NCBI RefSeq assembly: GCF_900091585.1
Contig: NZ_FMHT01000003.1
Location: 3,153,501-3,217,500 of the forward strand
Source: Micromonospora nigra
GTDB taxonomy: Bacteria > Actinomycetota > Actinomycetes > Mycobacteriales > Micromonosporaceae
DNA length: 64,000 bases
Direction of reading: 5' to 3'
This document shows, piece after piece, positions 8,395 to 16,337 of the stretch; the stretch's first letter is position 1, and the number at the start of each line of letters is the position of its first letter. The notes under the pieces are model-generated. The model searched no databases, was not told the DNA's origin, and saw nothing but the letters and a program-made list of their open reading frames with translations. Position numbers and translations under genes: made by a program.

Positions 8395-9735
8395 TCAGAG
8401 CGACCCACGCGACGCGGTGGGCAACCCACGTGACGGCGCGAGCAGGGGGCCGAGCGTGATCTTGTCGGCGGCCGTCGGGCCGTGGGAGGTGAGCGCCACC
8501 GGGGCACCCAGCGCCTCCGCCACCGCCGTCGGCCAGTCGGCCGGGGCCTCGTCGTACACCGGGTGGGCCCGGAGCAGACGGGCGGTCAGCGCCGCCTGCC
8601 GGTCCAGATCGCCGGGCGGGCTTGGCTCCAACCGGCCGAAGTCCGCGTAGCGGCGGCAGATGCGCAGGTCGAGCCCTCGGTCGATCAGGTCGAGGTGGGT
8701 CAGCGCGAGCCCGTCGACCCCGCCGGCCGCCGCCAGGGCGTACGCGTGGGCCACCGCGTCGAAGTGGCCGAACCGGAACCGGCCCTGCCACGGGTTCGTG
8801 GGATTGTGCGGGTCGGCCAGCGGCAGCGTCCCGTCCTCGGTGACCAGCGGCCCCGGCCCGTGTCGCGTGGTGACGGTGCGCAGCACCCCCAACCGGGTCG
8901 CCGAACCGGCCTGCCCGGCCTCGGCCAGCAACGACTCCGCGTTGGCGAACGTGGTGGTGCTCCACGTCGTGTACGGGTGGAAGCCGTGCCACTCGTCCAG
9001 CAGCACCCCCTGGGCGCCCTCGAAGACGCACGGCCCGGCCCGCAGCGCCCTCGCCAGCCAGGACCGGTCGACGACCGCCACCCGGTCGGCGAAGGCCGCG
9101 AACGCCGGCAGGCAGTCCTCGACCGGTGGGGCGTCCAACGGGCCGAGTTCGGCGGTGAGTCGGTCCCGCAGCACGGTCAGCCGCCGGCGCAGCAGCATCG
9201 GGCTGCGGCAGTCCGCCACGCGGGGCGCCTCGTCGGGGTGGGCGAGCCCGTACGCGACGGTCTCCCCCACCCCCAGCCCGCAGGAGCCGTGCCGGTCGGC
9301 TCCCCGGGCCAGCTCCCGCGCCCGGTTGGCGGCCCGGTGGTACGGGGTGGCCAGCAGCGCCTCCCCGTCCACGGTCAGCCGGTCCAAGGCGTCGGTCACC
9401 CCGACGGCGGCGAGGTGGTCGGCCTCGGCGGCCAGCGCCAGCGGGTCCACCACGACGTGCCGGGACAGGTGCGTCCGCACGCCGGGGTGGAAGCTGCCGG
9501 CACCGAACTGGGCGAAGGTGTGGTGGCGTCCGTCGCGCAGGACGACGGTGTGTGCCGCCTGCGCGCCCCCGTTGAACCGGACCACCGTGTGCACGGGACG
9601 GGTGGCGCAGAGCCAGTCCACGACGGTGCCCTTGCCCGCGTCGCCGTACCCGAGGTCGACCACGACCGTGTGCGGCCCGCGCGGCCCCCTCGCCGCCGGA
9701 GCGCACACAGCCTGGCCCGCCGCCGTGCCGGTCAC
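8395..9735 (-). CDS. Divergent adenylosuccinate-synthetase (PurA) paralogue
   Basis: A 446-residue protein of the adenylosuccinate synthetase fold, clearly diverged from the housekeeping enzyme. The P-loop is GYGDAGKGT where PurA has QWGDEGKGK, keeping the catalytic Asp. The catalytic-His motif is AAHT for AGHT, FEGAQGVLLD is intact, and THLDLIDRG matches the base-recognition TKLD motif. The IMP-side GTTGRGIGP has become GSCGLGVGE, and the aspartate loop ATTGRRRRTGWLD has become NPWQGRFRFGHFD. GTP use looks possible but the IMP or aspartate sites may accept something else. GTG 9735 overlaps the VWA stop (GTGA), making it the last gene of a four-gene operon. It is unlikely to be the cell's purA. 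Confidence 0.82.
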   Translation of the reverse strand: MTGTAAGQAVCAPAARGPRGPHTVVVDLGYGDAGKGTVVDWLCATRPVHTVVRFNGGAQAAHTVVLRDGRHHTFAQFGAGSFHPGVRTHLSRHVVVDPLALAAEADHLAAVGVTDALDRLTVDGEALLATPYHRAANRARELARGADRHGSCGLGVGETVAYGLAHPDEAPRVADCRSPMLLRRRLTVLRDRLTAELGPLDAPPVEDCLPAFAAFADRVAVVDRSWLARALRAGPCVFEGAQGVLLDEWHGFHPYTTWSTTTFANAESLLAEAGQAGSATRLGVLRTVTTRHGPGPLVTEDGTLPLADPHNPTNPWQGRFRFGHFDAVAHAYALAAAGGVDGLALTHLDLIDRGLDLRICRRYADFGRLEPSPPGDLDRQAALTARLLRAHPVYDEAPADWPTAVAEALGAPVALTSHGPTAADKITLGPLLAPSRGLPTASRGSL

Positions 9736-10697
9736 AGCCGCACGACTCCGCTGCCGCCGCTGCCGGTGCGCCCGGCCGGCAGTTCGGCGACCTCGGCCCG
9801 ATCCGCCCCGCCGAGGCGGGCCAGGGCCTTCGACACCGTGCCGGTGGCCGTCGAGCCGGCACGGTCCAGGTCCCGCAGGCCCGCGTCCAGGTCGATGGCC
9901 TGCTCGCCGAGGCCGACGGTGAGCGCGATCGTCTCGCACACCGCGTCGAGGTCGTCCAGCTCCAGGGTGTTCTGGCCGAGCAGGCCGCGCCAGAAGTCCA
10001 GCACCTTCCGGTTGCCCGAGTAGTGGCTGCCGGCGGGCAGCAGGTAGTACGTGTCCCAGCGGCGGGTCACTTCGTCGACCACCTGCCGCAGCGGCACGTC
10101 CTCGCGCGGACCGTCACCGATCAGCCGGGCCACCTCGGCGGCCTTCACCCGGGGGTAGGCCAGCTCGTCGCCGATGATGAACAGGTAGCCGCGCCGGCCC
10201 CGCTTCTCCCAGCTGTCGGTGACCGTACGGCGGGCCATGAAGTACATCGCCAGCTCGTAGGACTCCATCATCTGGCCGCCCCCGCCGCCCTCCAGGACGA
10301 TCCGGCCGAGGTCCTCGTCCATCCGGTTGTCGGATTCGAACTGGCCCACCTGCAACGGCACCCGGTCGCAGGTGGCGTCGCCGATCGCCCCGAACATGAC
10401 CTGCGGGTCGCGGGCGTACCCCTGGCGCAGCAGCAGCCCGAGCAGTTGCGGCAGCTTCGCCTGGAGGGTGCGGGGCACGTGCCCCATCGAGCCGGTCACG
10501 TCGAACAGCACGGCGACGGGCGTGGACTGCGGGTGCTCGGCGGAGTCCCGGCTCTCCCGCACCGCGCCGCGCGGATCGAGCGCCGGGTGCACGACCCGTG
10601 CCCCGCTGTCGCTGTACGAGAAGGCACTGGCCCCGGTCGCCCGGCGGTACCGGTCGGCGGCGTCGTACACGTCGGTGGACCACATTCCGCTGCCCAT
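9732..10697 (-). CDS. VWA-domain protein
   Basis: A 321-residue protein with a von Willebrand factor A-like domain. Its metal-site motif is DVTGSMG (DxTxS form) near residue 67, followed by the later VWA strand FIIGDELAYPR. There is no signal peptide or membrane segment, so it should be cytosolic, where VWA domains usually act as Mg-dependent protein-binding platforms, often with AAA ATPases or kinases. ATG 10697 has AAGGAGG upstream. It lies 10 bases after the J-domain/pseudokinase gene and overlaps the PurA-like gene by four bases. Partners are probably the operon products. Confidence 0.82.
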   Translation of the reverse strand: MGSGMWSTDVYDAADRYRRATGASAFSYSDSGARVVHPALDPRGAVRESRDSAEHPQSTPVAVLFDVTGSMGHVPRTLQAKLPQLLGLLLRQGYARDPQVMFGAIGDATCDRVPLQVGQFESDNRMDEDLGRIVLEGGGGGQMMESYELAMYFMARRTVTDSWEKRGRRGYLFIIGDELAYPRVKAAEVARLIGDGPREDVPLRQVVDEVTRRWDTYYLLPAGSHYSGNRKVLDFWRGLLGQNTLELDDLDAVCETIALTVGLGEQAIDLDAGLRDLDRAGSTATGTVSKALARLGGADRAEVAELPAGRTGSGGSGVVRL

Positions 10698-10707
10698 GGC
10701 AGCCTCC

Positions 10708-11682
10708 TTACGGGTTGAGGGTGAAGGGTCGGAAGGTGCGCGGCCCGTAGAGCCGGTGCAGCACCTCGTCGAGTTCGCGCAGCAGCCGCCAGGCGTCGTC
10801 GGGGCGGGCGCGCAGGAACCGTTGCCGGCAGCCCTGGGCGAAGGTGAGCAGTTCGCGCGGGGCGTGGCGGCCCATCAGCCAGGTCATGCACCGGGTGGCC
10901 AGGAAGATGTCGGTGCCCGGCCCGCAGGGGTGGCGGTCGGGGACCTCCGGCGGGTACCAGTCCTCGTGACCGGGCACCATCGCCGGGACGAGGCCGCCGG
11001 GCTCGGCGGAGAAGCACCAGTCGACCAGTACCACCCCGTGCGCGTCGGGTTCGACCAGCACGTGCGGCGGCAGCACCGCGCCGTGCACCACACCCGCCCG
11101 GTGGGCCAGGCCGAGCGCGACCAGCAGTCGCCGCCACATCCACGCCACGTCGCGGGGGTCCAGACCGTCCGGGTACGCGCGCTTCACCTCGACCAGGCTG
11201 CGCAGACCGGGCGCGGTGGCGAGCACGGTGATCCGCCGGTGCGCCCCGGTGGTGGTGTCCCGGTGCGCGAAGCTGTCGACCAGTCGGGGCACGTACGGCA
11301 GCCAGCGGGGGTCGCCCCGCTCGGCGAGGGTGCGCAGGGCCCGCTCCTCGCGGGCCATCAGGTCGTTGTCGTGCGGGTCGCGGGGCAGCTTGAGCAGGCG
11401 GTCCGCGCCGACGTCGTACAGGTCGGCGAGGTCGCCCGAGTACGCGGGCCGGCCGCAGCGGTAGCCGCGCAGCACGGTGATCCCGCGGGACCGCCATCGG
11501 GTGGTGACCCGGACGAAGGCGTCGGAGGCATCGGCGCGGGTCTGCGGGTCGGCCCGGCCGAGCCGGTCGGGGTGCAGGGCGGCGACCAGTTCCCGGTAGC
11601 GGCGTTCCGGCGCGTCGCCGCCGAACAGTTCGTCGTCGTCGCGGGCGGCGGCGACCAGGCGGACGGCCTCCTCGGTTCTCAT
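10708..11682 (-). CDS. J-domain/protein-kinase-like (pseudokinase) fusion
   Basis: The first 60 residues of this 324-residue protein resemble helices II-III of a DnaJ J-domain, with YRELVAALHPDR giving HPD at 37-39. The rest looks like a protein-kinase fold. A beta3 lysine (LLKLPR) and helix-C glutamate (REERAL) are present. The catalytic loop reads HGAVLPPHVLV where kinases have HRDLKPxN, so the catalytic Asp is Ala and the Asn is His; the metal motif is DWC for DFG. This argues for a pseudokinase that binds rather than phosphorylates. Its ATG overlaps the Nudix stop (ATGA), and GAGGAG lies upstream. The J-domain call rests on one motif. Confidence 0.68.
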   Translation of the reverse strand: MRTEEAVRLVAAARDDDELFGGDAPERRYRELVAALHPDRLGRADPQTRADASDAFVRVTTRWRSRGITVLRGYRCGRPAYSGDLADLYDVGADRLLKLPRDPHDNDLMAREERALRTLAERGDPRWLPYVPRLVDSFAHRDTTTGAHRRITVLATAPGLRSLVEVKRAYPDGLDPRDVAWMWRRLLVALGLAHRAGVVHGAVLPPHVLVEPDAHGVVLVDWCFSAEPGGLVPAMVPGHEDWYPPEVPDRHPCGPGTDIFLATRCMTWLMGRHAPRELLTFAQGCRQRFLRARPDDAWRLLRELDEVLHRLYGPRTFRPFTLNP

Positions 11683-12431
11683 CGCGCGGTCTCCTCACGG
11701 GCGGGGCGCAGCAGCGCCGGGTGCAGCAGCCGGGCGTCGCCGGCCCGGTAGAGCCGGGCCCGCGGGCCGCCCCGGGCCCCGCCGCGCTCGGTGCTGGTGC
11801 CGGTGCCCTCGACGAAGCCCGGCACGGAGAGCACCTTGCGGTGGAAGTTGCCGGCGTGCACCGGGTGGCCCCAGACCGTCTCGTAGACGGCCCGCAGGTC
11901 GCCGATGGTGAACTCGGTGGCCAGGAATCGGGTGGCCAGCGGCGTGTATTCCAGCTTGGAGCGGGCCCGCTCCAGGGCGTCGTCGACGATCCGGCCGTGG
12001 TCGAAGGCGAGCGGCCGGGCGGTCAGCCCGGCGACGGGCACCCAGGCCGCCTCGGCGGCGTCGGTGCCGGCGGCGGGGTCGGGCAGGTCGGGGGCGAAGG
12101 CGAGATGGGCGACGGAGACGACGCGCATCCGGGGGTCGCGGTCCGGAGCGCCGTAGCTGGCCAGCTGCTCCAGGTGGACGCGGCGCAGCCGCTCACCGCC
12201 GAGGCCGGTCTCCTCGGCCAGCTCGCGTCGGGCGGCGTCGGTCAGGTCCTCGTCGGGGCGGACGAAGCCGCCGGGCAGCGCCCAGTGGCCCGCGTACGGC
12301 TGTTCGGCGCGGCGGATCAGCAGCAGGTGCAGAGAGGCGTCGCGGATGGTCAGGGCGACCACGTCCACGGTGACCGCGACGGCGGGGTAGGCGCGCGGGT
12401 CGTAGTCGGCGAGGAAGTCCTGCTCGTTCAC
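11679..12431 (-). CDS. NrtR-like regulator: Nudix domain plus winged helix
   Basis: A 250-residue protein with an N-terminal Nudix domain and a C-terminal winged-helix-like region (FTIGDLRAVYETVWGHPVHAGNFHRKVLSVPGFVE), the architecture of NrtR regulators that sense ADP-ribose and control NAD metabolism. The Nudix box GFVRPDEDLTDAARRELAEETGL keeps all catalytic positions, so hydrolysis is possible. GTG 12431 is the start, with GGAG upstream. It heads the operon with the J-domain/pseudokinase, VWA and PurA-like genes and probably controls it. The direct repeat just upstream is a candidate binding site. Confidence 0.82.
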   Translation of the reverse strand: MNEQDFLADYDPRAYPAVAVTVDVVALTIRDASLHLLLIRRAEQPYAGHWALPGGFVRPDEDLTDAARRELAEETGLGGERLRRVHLEQLASYGAPDRDPRMRVVSVAHLAFAPDLPDPAAGTDAAEAAWVPVAGLTARPLAFDHGRIVDDALERARSKLEYTPLATRFLATEFTIGDLRAVYETVWGHPVHAGNFHRKVLSVPGFVEGTGTSTERGGARGGPRARLYRAGDARLLHPALLRPAREETAR

Positions 12432-12447
12432 GCTCCATCACCCTCAC

Positions 12448-12473
12448 TCTGAGAACATCTCCATCTGAGAACA
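12448..12473. repeat. 10-bp direct repeat upstream of the Nudix regulator operon
   Basis: TCTGAGAACA occurs at 12448-12457 and again at 12464-12473, 16 bases apart, within 45 bases of the GTG start. AT-richer repeats of this kind stand out here and are placed where an autoregulatory operator would be. Confidence 0.5.
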
Positions 12474-12517
12474 ACCTAGCGCGAAAGAGAGGGCCGGGCA
12501 AGTGCCCGGCCCCCGAA

Positions 12518-13537
12518 TCAGCGGACGGTGCCCACCACGTGTGGTCGTCCGCGCAGGTCGTGCAGGGCGAAGTCCCAGTGCGCTCCGTCCGCCGTGGCGC
12601 TGAACGCCGCCGTGGTCGGCAGCGGCACCGGCAGCTTGAACGCCACCTCGACCGTGTACGCCTCCGGCAACCGGCTCTCCAGCGCCGCCAGGCAGCGGGC
12701 CTTGCTCCACATGCCGTGCGCGATCGGCCGGGGGAAACCCAGCAGGCGGGCACCCAGCCGGGAGGTGTGGATCGGGTTGTGGTCGCCCGACACCCGCGCG
12801 TAGTCCGTACCGACGCGGGGGGCGACCCGCCAGTGCGCCGAGGCGGCCGGCGGCCCGGCTCCCTCGCGCGCCTCGCGCCGCCCCCCGTCGCCGGGGGTGC
12901 GCTCCCTGCCCAGGTACGTGGACACGCCGCGCCACACCTCCGCACCACCGACCGTGCCGACCAGCACCACGTCGACCTGCCGGCCGCGCTCGTGCGGGCG
13001 CAGGTTCTCCGCCCAGGTGGTGAAGGCGACCGTCTCGTCGGCGGTGACCGGCCGACGCACGGTGATCCGGTTGCCCACGTGCACCACGCCGGTCAGCGCG
13101 ATCGGGAACTCCGGGGCGGTCATCAGCCGCAGCGACAGTGGGAAGCCCACCACGTGCAGGTAGGTGGCCGGTAGCCGGTCGGTCAGGCGGAACCCGCACA
13201 CCCGGTCGTAGTCGGCCAGGTGCTCCCGGTCCACGGTCACCCCGTCCACGGCCAGCTCGACCGCCGGCACGTCCGCCGCCCGCCGCCCGCCCACCAGCGG
13301 CAGCGCGTTCAGCAGGGCACGCCGGTACAGCGGCCCGGCCGCCGGCAGCCGGGGCAGCGCGATCCGGGCCCGGCCGTCCGCGCCACCGCTGGCGTACGCG
13401 GACAGGTCGTGGGTCTCCTCCAGCTCCCTGCCGCCGGCACGTGCCGCCGCCAGCAGGTCGGACGACAACACCTCCGTGGGGCCCTCGATCAGCTCGTGGA
13501 CCGACAGGTCCTCCGTGGGTTCCTCCCGCCGTGCCAT
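12518..13537 (-). CDS. htdX: MaoC-like (R)-specific enoyl/3-hydroxyacyl thioester dehydratase, HtdX-like
   Basis: A 339-residue double-hotdog protein. The C-terminal hotdog has the hydratase-2 signature DYARVSGDHNPIHTS with AHGMWSKA, which carries the catalytic Asp/His of MaoC dehydratases. ATG 13537 shares its A with the stop of the upstream reductase gene, indicating coupling. The order dehydratase, long FabG, divergent thiolase is that of Mycobacterium tuberculosis Rv0241c (HtdX), Rv0242c (FabG4) and Rv0243 (FadA2). It should dehydrate 3-hydroxyacyl thioesters in fatty-acid elongation or degradation. Confidence 0.87.
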   Translation of the reverse strand: MARREEPTEDLSVHELIEGPTEVLSSDLLAAARAGGRELEETHDLSAYASGGADGRARIALPRLPAAGPLYRRALLNALPLVGGRRAADVPAVELAVDGVTVDREHLADYDRVCGFRLTDRLPATYLHVVGFPLSLRLMTAPEFPIALTGVVHVGNRITVRRPVTADETVAFTTWAENLRPHERGRQVDVVLVGTVGGAEVWRGVSTYLGRERTPGDGGRREAREGAGPPAASAHWRVAPRVGTDYARVSGDHNPIHTSRLGARLLGFPRPIAHGMWSKARCLAALESRLPEAYTVEVAFKLPVPLPTTAAFSATADGAHWDFALHDLRGRPHVVGTVR

Positions 13538-14910
13538 CACGCCCCCAGCAGGCTCTGGCCGCAGACCCGGACCACGTTGCCGCTGACCGCGCCGGACGCC
13601 GGCCACGCCAGCCAGCCGATGGTCTCGGCCACATCCACCGGCAGGCCGCCCTGGGAGAGGCTGTTCATCCGGCGTCCCGCCTCGCGCAGCACCAGCGGGA
13701 CCCGGGCGGTCAACCGGGTCTCGATGAAGCCCGGGGCGACCCCGTTCACGCTGATCCCGCGTTCGGCCAGCACCGGCGCCAGGGACTCGACCAGACCGAC
13801 CACCCCGGCCTTGCTGGTGGCGTAGTTGGTCTGCCCCCGGTTCCCGGCGATCCCGGCGATCGAGGAGACCGTCACGATCCGGCCGCCCGCCGGGATCAGC
13901 TCCCGTTCCAGCAGCACGTCGGTGATCCGCTCCTGGCTGGACAGATTGATGTCCAGCACGGAGTCCCAGCGGTCGGCGTCCATCCGGCCGAGGGTCTTGT
14001 CCCGGGTGATGCCGGCGTTGTGCACCACCACGTCGACCCGGCCGTGCCGGGCGGCCAGGTGCTCGGCGAGCCGGGTGGGGGCGTCCGGGGCGGTCAGGTC
14101 GAGCTGCACGGCGGTGCCGCCGATCTCGTTGGCCACCGCCGCCAGCTCGTCCCCGGCCGACGGGATGTCCAGTGCCACCACCTGCGCGCCGTCACGGGCC
14201 AGCACCCGCGCCAGCGCCGCACCGATGCCCCGGGCCGCGCCGGTGACCAGCACCACCTGCCCGTCGAGCGGCCGGTCCCAGTCCGCCGGGGCCGTCGCCT
14301 GCCCGGCCCCCACGCGGATCACCTGACCCGAGACGTACGCGGACCGGCCCGACAGCAGGAACCGCAGCGTCGCCTCCAGGCCGGTCAGCGTGCCCGCGTC
14401 CCCGGTCTTCGTGACGTACACCAGCTGCGCGGTGATGCCCCGGCCGAACTCCTTGCCGACGCTGCGGACGAAGCCCTCCAGCGCCCGCTGGGCGGTGGCC
14501 TCGCGCGGGGTGGCGCACTCGGCGGGCGGGGTGCCGAGCACCACCACCCGCCCGCTGGGCTGCACCGCGCGGGCCTGCGGGTGGAAGAAGTCGTAGAGCT
14601 GACGCAGCCCGGCCGAGTCCGTGATGCCGGTAGCGTCGTAGACGAGGGCGGCGCTGGCCGGCGTCCGCCCGGTGGCCGGATCGGCGACGGCGGTGGCCGG
14701 GTCGCGCAGCGCGACCCCGGCGGCGGCCAGGATCCTCCCGACCGGCTCGGCGAGGCGGCCACCGTCGGCCGCGCCGGTCAGGACGAGCCCGGGGACGAGT
14801 GGATCGCCGGGGGTGTGCCGGCGCAGTCGTGGCGGGTCGGGCAGCCCGAGCCGCTTGACCAGCGCGCGGCCGGCCCCCGATTGGACGAAGCTCGCGTACC
14901 TGTCGGTCAT
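13537..14910 (-). CDS. fabG4: High-molecular-weight 3-oxoacyl-thioester reductase, FabG4-like
   Basis: A 457-residue two-domain protein. The N-terminal half is a degenerate Rossmann-like domain. The C-terminal half is a full short-chain dehydrogenase with cofactor loop VTGAARGIGAALA, catalytic serine in VTVSSIAGI and active-site TNYATSKAG (Tyr-x3-Lys). This doubled size is typical of FabG4 (about 450 residues in mycobacteria) and not of ordinary FabG. ATG 14910 is only six bases from a TAGGCT -10 box, so the transcript is probably leaderless. Confidence 0.9.
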   Translation of the reverse strand: MTDRYASFVQSGAGRALVKRLGLPDPPRLRRHTPGDPLVPGLVLTGAADGGRLAEPVGRILAAAGVALRDPATAVADPATGRTPASAALVYDATGITDSAGLRQLYDFFHPQARAVQPSGRVVVLGTPPAECATPREATAQRALEGFVRSVGKEFGRGITAQLVYVTKTGDAGTLTGLEATLRFLLSGRSAYVSGQVIRVGAGQATAPADWDRPLDGQVVLVTGAARGIGAALARVLARDGAQVVALDIPSAGDELAAVANEIGGTAVQLDLTAPDAPTRLAEHLAARHGRVDVVVHNAGITRDKTLGRMDADRWDSVLDINLSSQERITDVLLERELIPAGGRIVTVSSIAGIAGNRGQTNYATSKAGVVGLVESLAPVLAERGISVNGVAPGFIETRLTARVPLVLREAGRRMNSLSQGGLPVDVAETIGWLAWPASGAVSGNVVRVCGQSLLGA

Positions 14911-14916
14911 GGGCGT

Positions 14917-14944
14917 AGCCTACTGGCGAGTAAGGTGCGGGCAA
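14917..14944 (-). promoter_or_regulatory. Promoter of the fabG4-htdX operon
   Basis: On the minus strand, TTGCCC (14939-14944) and TAGGCT (14917-14922) are separated by 16 bases. The -10 box ends six bases before the fabG4 ATG, giving a leaderless transcript. The palindrome at 14921-14932 lies inside this promoter. Confidence 0.5.
14921..14932. promoter_or_regulatory. Palindromic operator TACTGGCGAGTA between fabG4 and the thiolase gene
   Basis: TACT and AGTA are inverted around GGCG. The site matches the pattern TACTSGYNMGTA seen in both halves of the 7656-7683 palindrome next to the TetR gene. It overlaps the fabG4 -10 box, as a repressor site would. Confidence 0.5.
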
Positions 14945-14962
14945 CACCAGAGGAGGCGGATC

Positions 14963-16255
14963 GTGCAGAACATTCGGCGGGTCGGGGTCATCGGCGGCAA
15001 CCGCATTCCCTTCGCCCGGTCCAACTCCCGCTACGCGAACGCCTCCAACGCCGACATGCTGGGCGCGGCGCTCGACGGCCTGGTGGCCCGCTACGGGCTG
15101 GCCGGTCAGCGGGTCGGTGAGGTCGTCGCCGGGGCGGTGCTCAAGCACGCGAAGGACTTCAACCTCACCCGCGAGGTGGTGCTCGGCTCGAAGCTCGACC
15201 CGCACACAACCGCGTACGACATCCAGCAGGCCTGCGGCACCGGCCTGGAGGCCGCCATCCTCGTCGCCAACAAGATCGCCCTCGGGCAGATCGACGTCGG
15301 TATCGCCGGTGGCGTCGACACCACCTCCGACGCCCCGCTCGCCGTCAACGAGGACCTGCGCCGCACCCTGCTCAAGCTCAACTCCGCCCGCACCCTCGGC
15401 GAGCGCCTCAGGATCGCCGCGAAGCTGCGCCCCACCCAGCCGTTCAGGCCGGAGGTCCCGCGCAACGCCGAACCGCGCACCGGGCTGTCCATGGGTGAGC
15501 ACGCCGCCCGCACCGCGCTGCGCTGGAACGTCGACCGGCAGGCCCAGGACGAGCTGGCCCTGCGCTCGCACCAGCGGCTCGCCGCCGCGTACGACAAGGG
15601 GTTCTTCGACGACCTGACGACCCCCTACCTGGGGTTGACCCGCGACCAGAACTTGCGCCCCGACACCACCCTGGAGAAGCTCGGTTCGCTGCGGCCCGTC
15701 TTCGGTGCCAAGGGCCCCGACGCCGACCGGGCCACCATGACCGCCGGCAACTCCTCCCCGCTGACCGACGGTGCCTCCACGGTGCTGCTCGCCAGCGAGG
15801 AGTGGGCGCGCGAACACCACCTGCCCGTGCTGGCCTGGTTCACCTGGTGTGAGACCGCCGCCGTCGACTTCGTGCACGGTGACGAGGGGCTGCTGATGGC
15901 CCCCGCGTACGCGGTGCCCCGGATGCTGGCCCGCGCCGGGCTGACGCTCCAGGACTTCGACTACTACGAGATCCACGAGGCGTTCGCCTCGCAGGTGCTC
16001 GCCACCCTCGCCGCCTGGGAGTCGCCCGAGTTCTGCAAGGACCGGCTGGGCCTGGACGCCCCGCTCGGCGGCATCGACCGGGAGAAGCTCAACGTCAACG
16101 GCTCGTCGCTGGCCGCCGGCCACCCGTTCGCGGCGACCGGCGGGCGGATCGTGGCGACGCTGGCGAAGCTGCTCGCGGAGAAGGGCAGCGGACGCGGGCT
16201 GATCTCCATCTGCGCAGCCGGCGGCCAGGGCGTGACCGCGATCCTGGAACGCTGA
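14963..16255 (+). CDS. fadA2: Acetyl-CoA acetyltransferase (thiolase), FadA2-like
   Basis: A 430-residue thiolase for the reversible cleavage of 3-ketoacyl-CoA. All active-site blocks are present: the acyl-accepting Cys91 in QQACGTGLEA, the NVNGSSLAAGHPFAATG histidine block and the C-terminal CAAGGQGV cysteine. GTG 14963 has AGGAGG at 14951-14956. A longer in-frame reading upstream lacks a ribosome binding site and would run into the divergent promoter. It faces fabG4-htdX in the mycobacterial fadA2 arrangement. Confidence 0.93.
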   Translation: MQNIRRVGVIGGNRIPFARSNSRYANASNADMLGAALDGLVARYGLAGQRVGEVVAGAVLKHAKDFNLTREVVLGSKLDPHTTAYDIQQACGTGLEAAILVANKIALGQIDVGIAGGVDTTSDAPLAVNEDLRRTLLKLNSARTLGERLRIAAKLRPTQPFRPEVPRNAEPRTGLSMGEHAARTALRWNVDRQAQDELALRSHQRLAAAYDKGFFDDLTTPYLGLTRDQNLRPDTTLEKLGSLRPVFGAKGPDADRATMTAGNSSPLTDGASTVLLASEEWAREHHLPVLAWFTWCETAAVDFVHGDEGLLMAPAYAVPRMLARAGLTLQDFDYYEIHEAFASQVLATLAAWESPEFCKDRLGLDAPLGGIDREKLNVNGSSLAAGHPFAATGGRIVATLAKLLAEKGSGRGLISICAAGGQGVTAILER

Positions 16256-16337
16256 CGTCCCTGCGGTCGGCGACGACCACCAGCGGGGCCGGGCGGCCGG
16301 CCGTACCCGCCGTACCCCGCCGGGAGGCTCGACGGCG

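Noticed and set aside
8395..9735. The PurA-like gene as the housekeeping purA
   Set aside because: The IMP and aspartate loops are too altered and its operon partners are unrelated to purine synthesis, so it is better treated as a paralogue.
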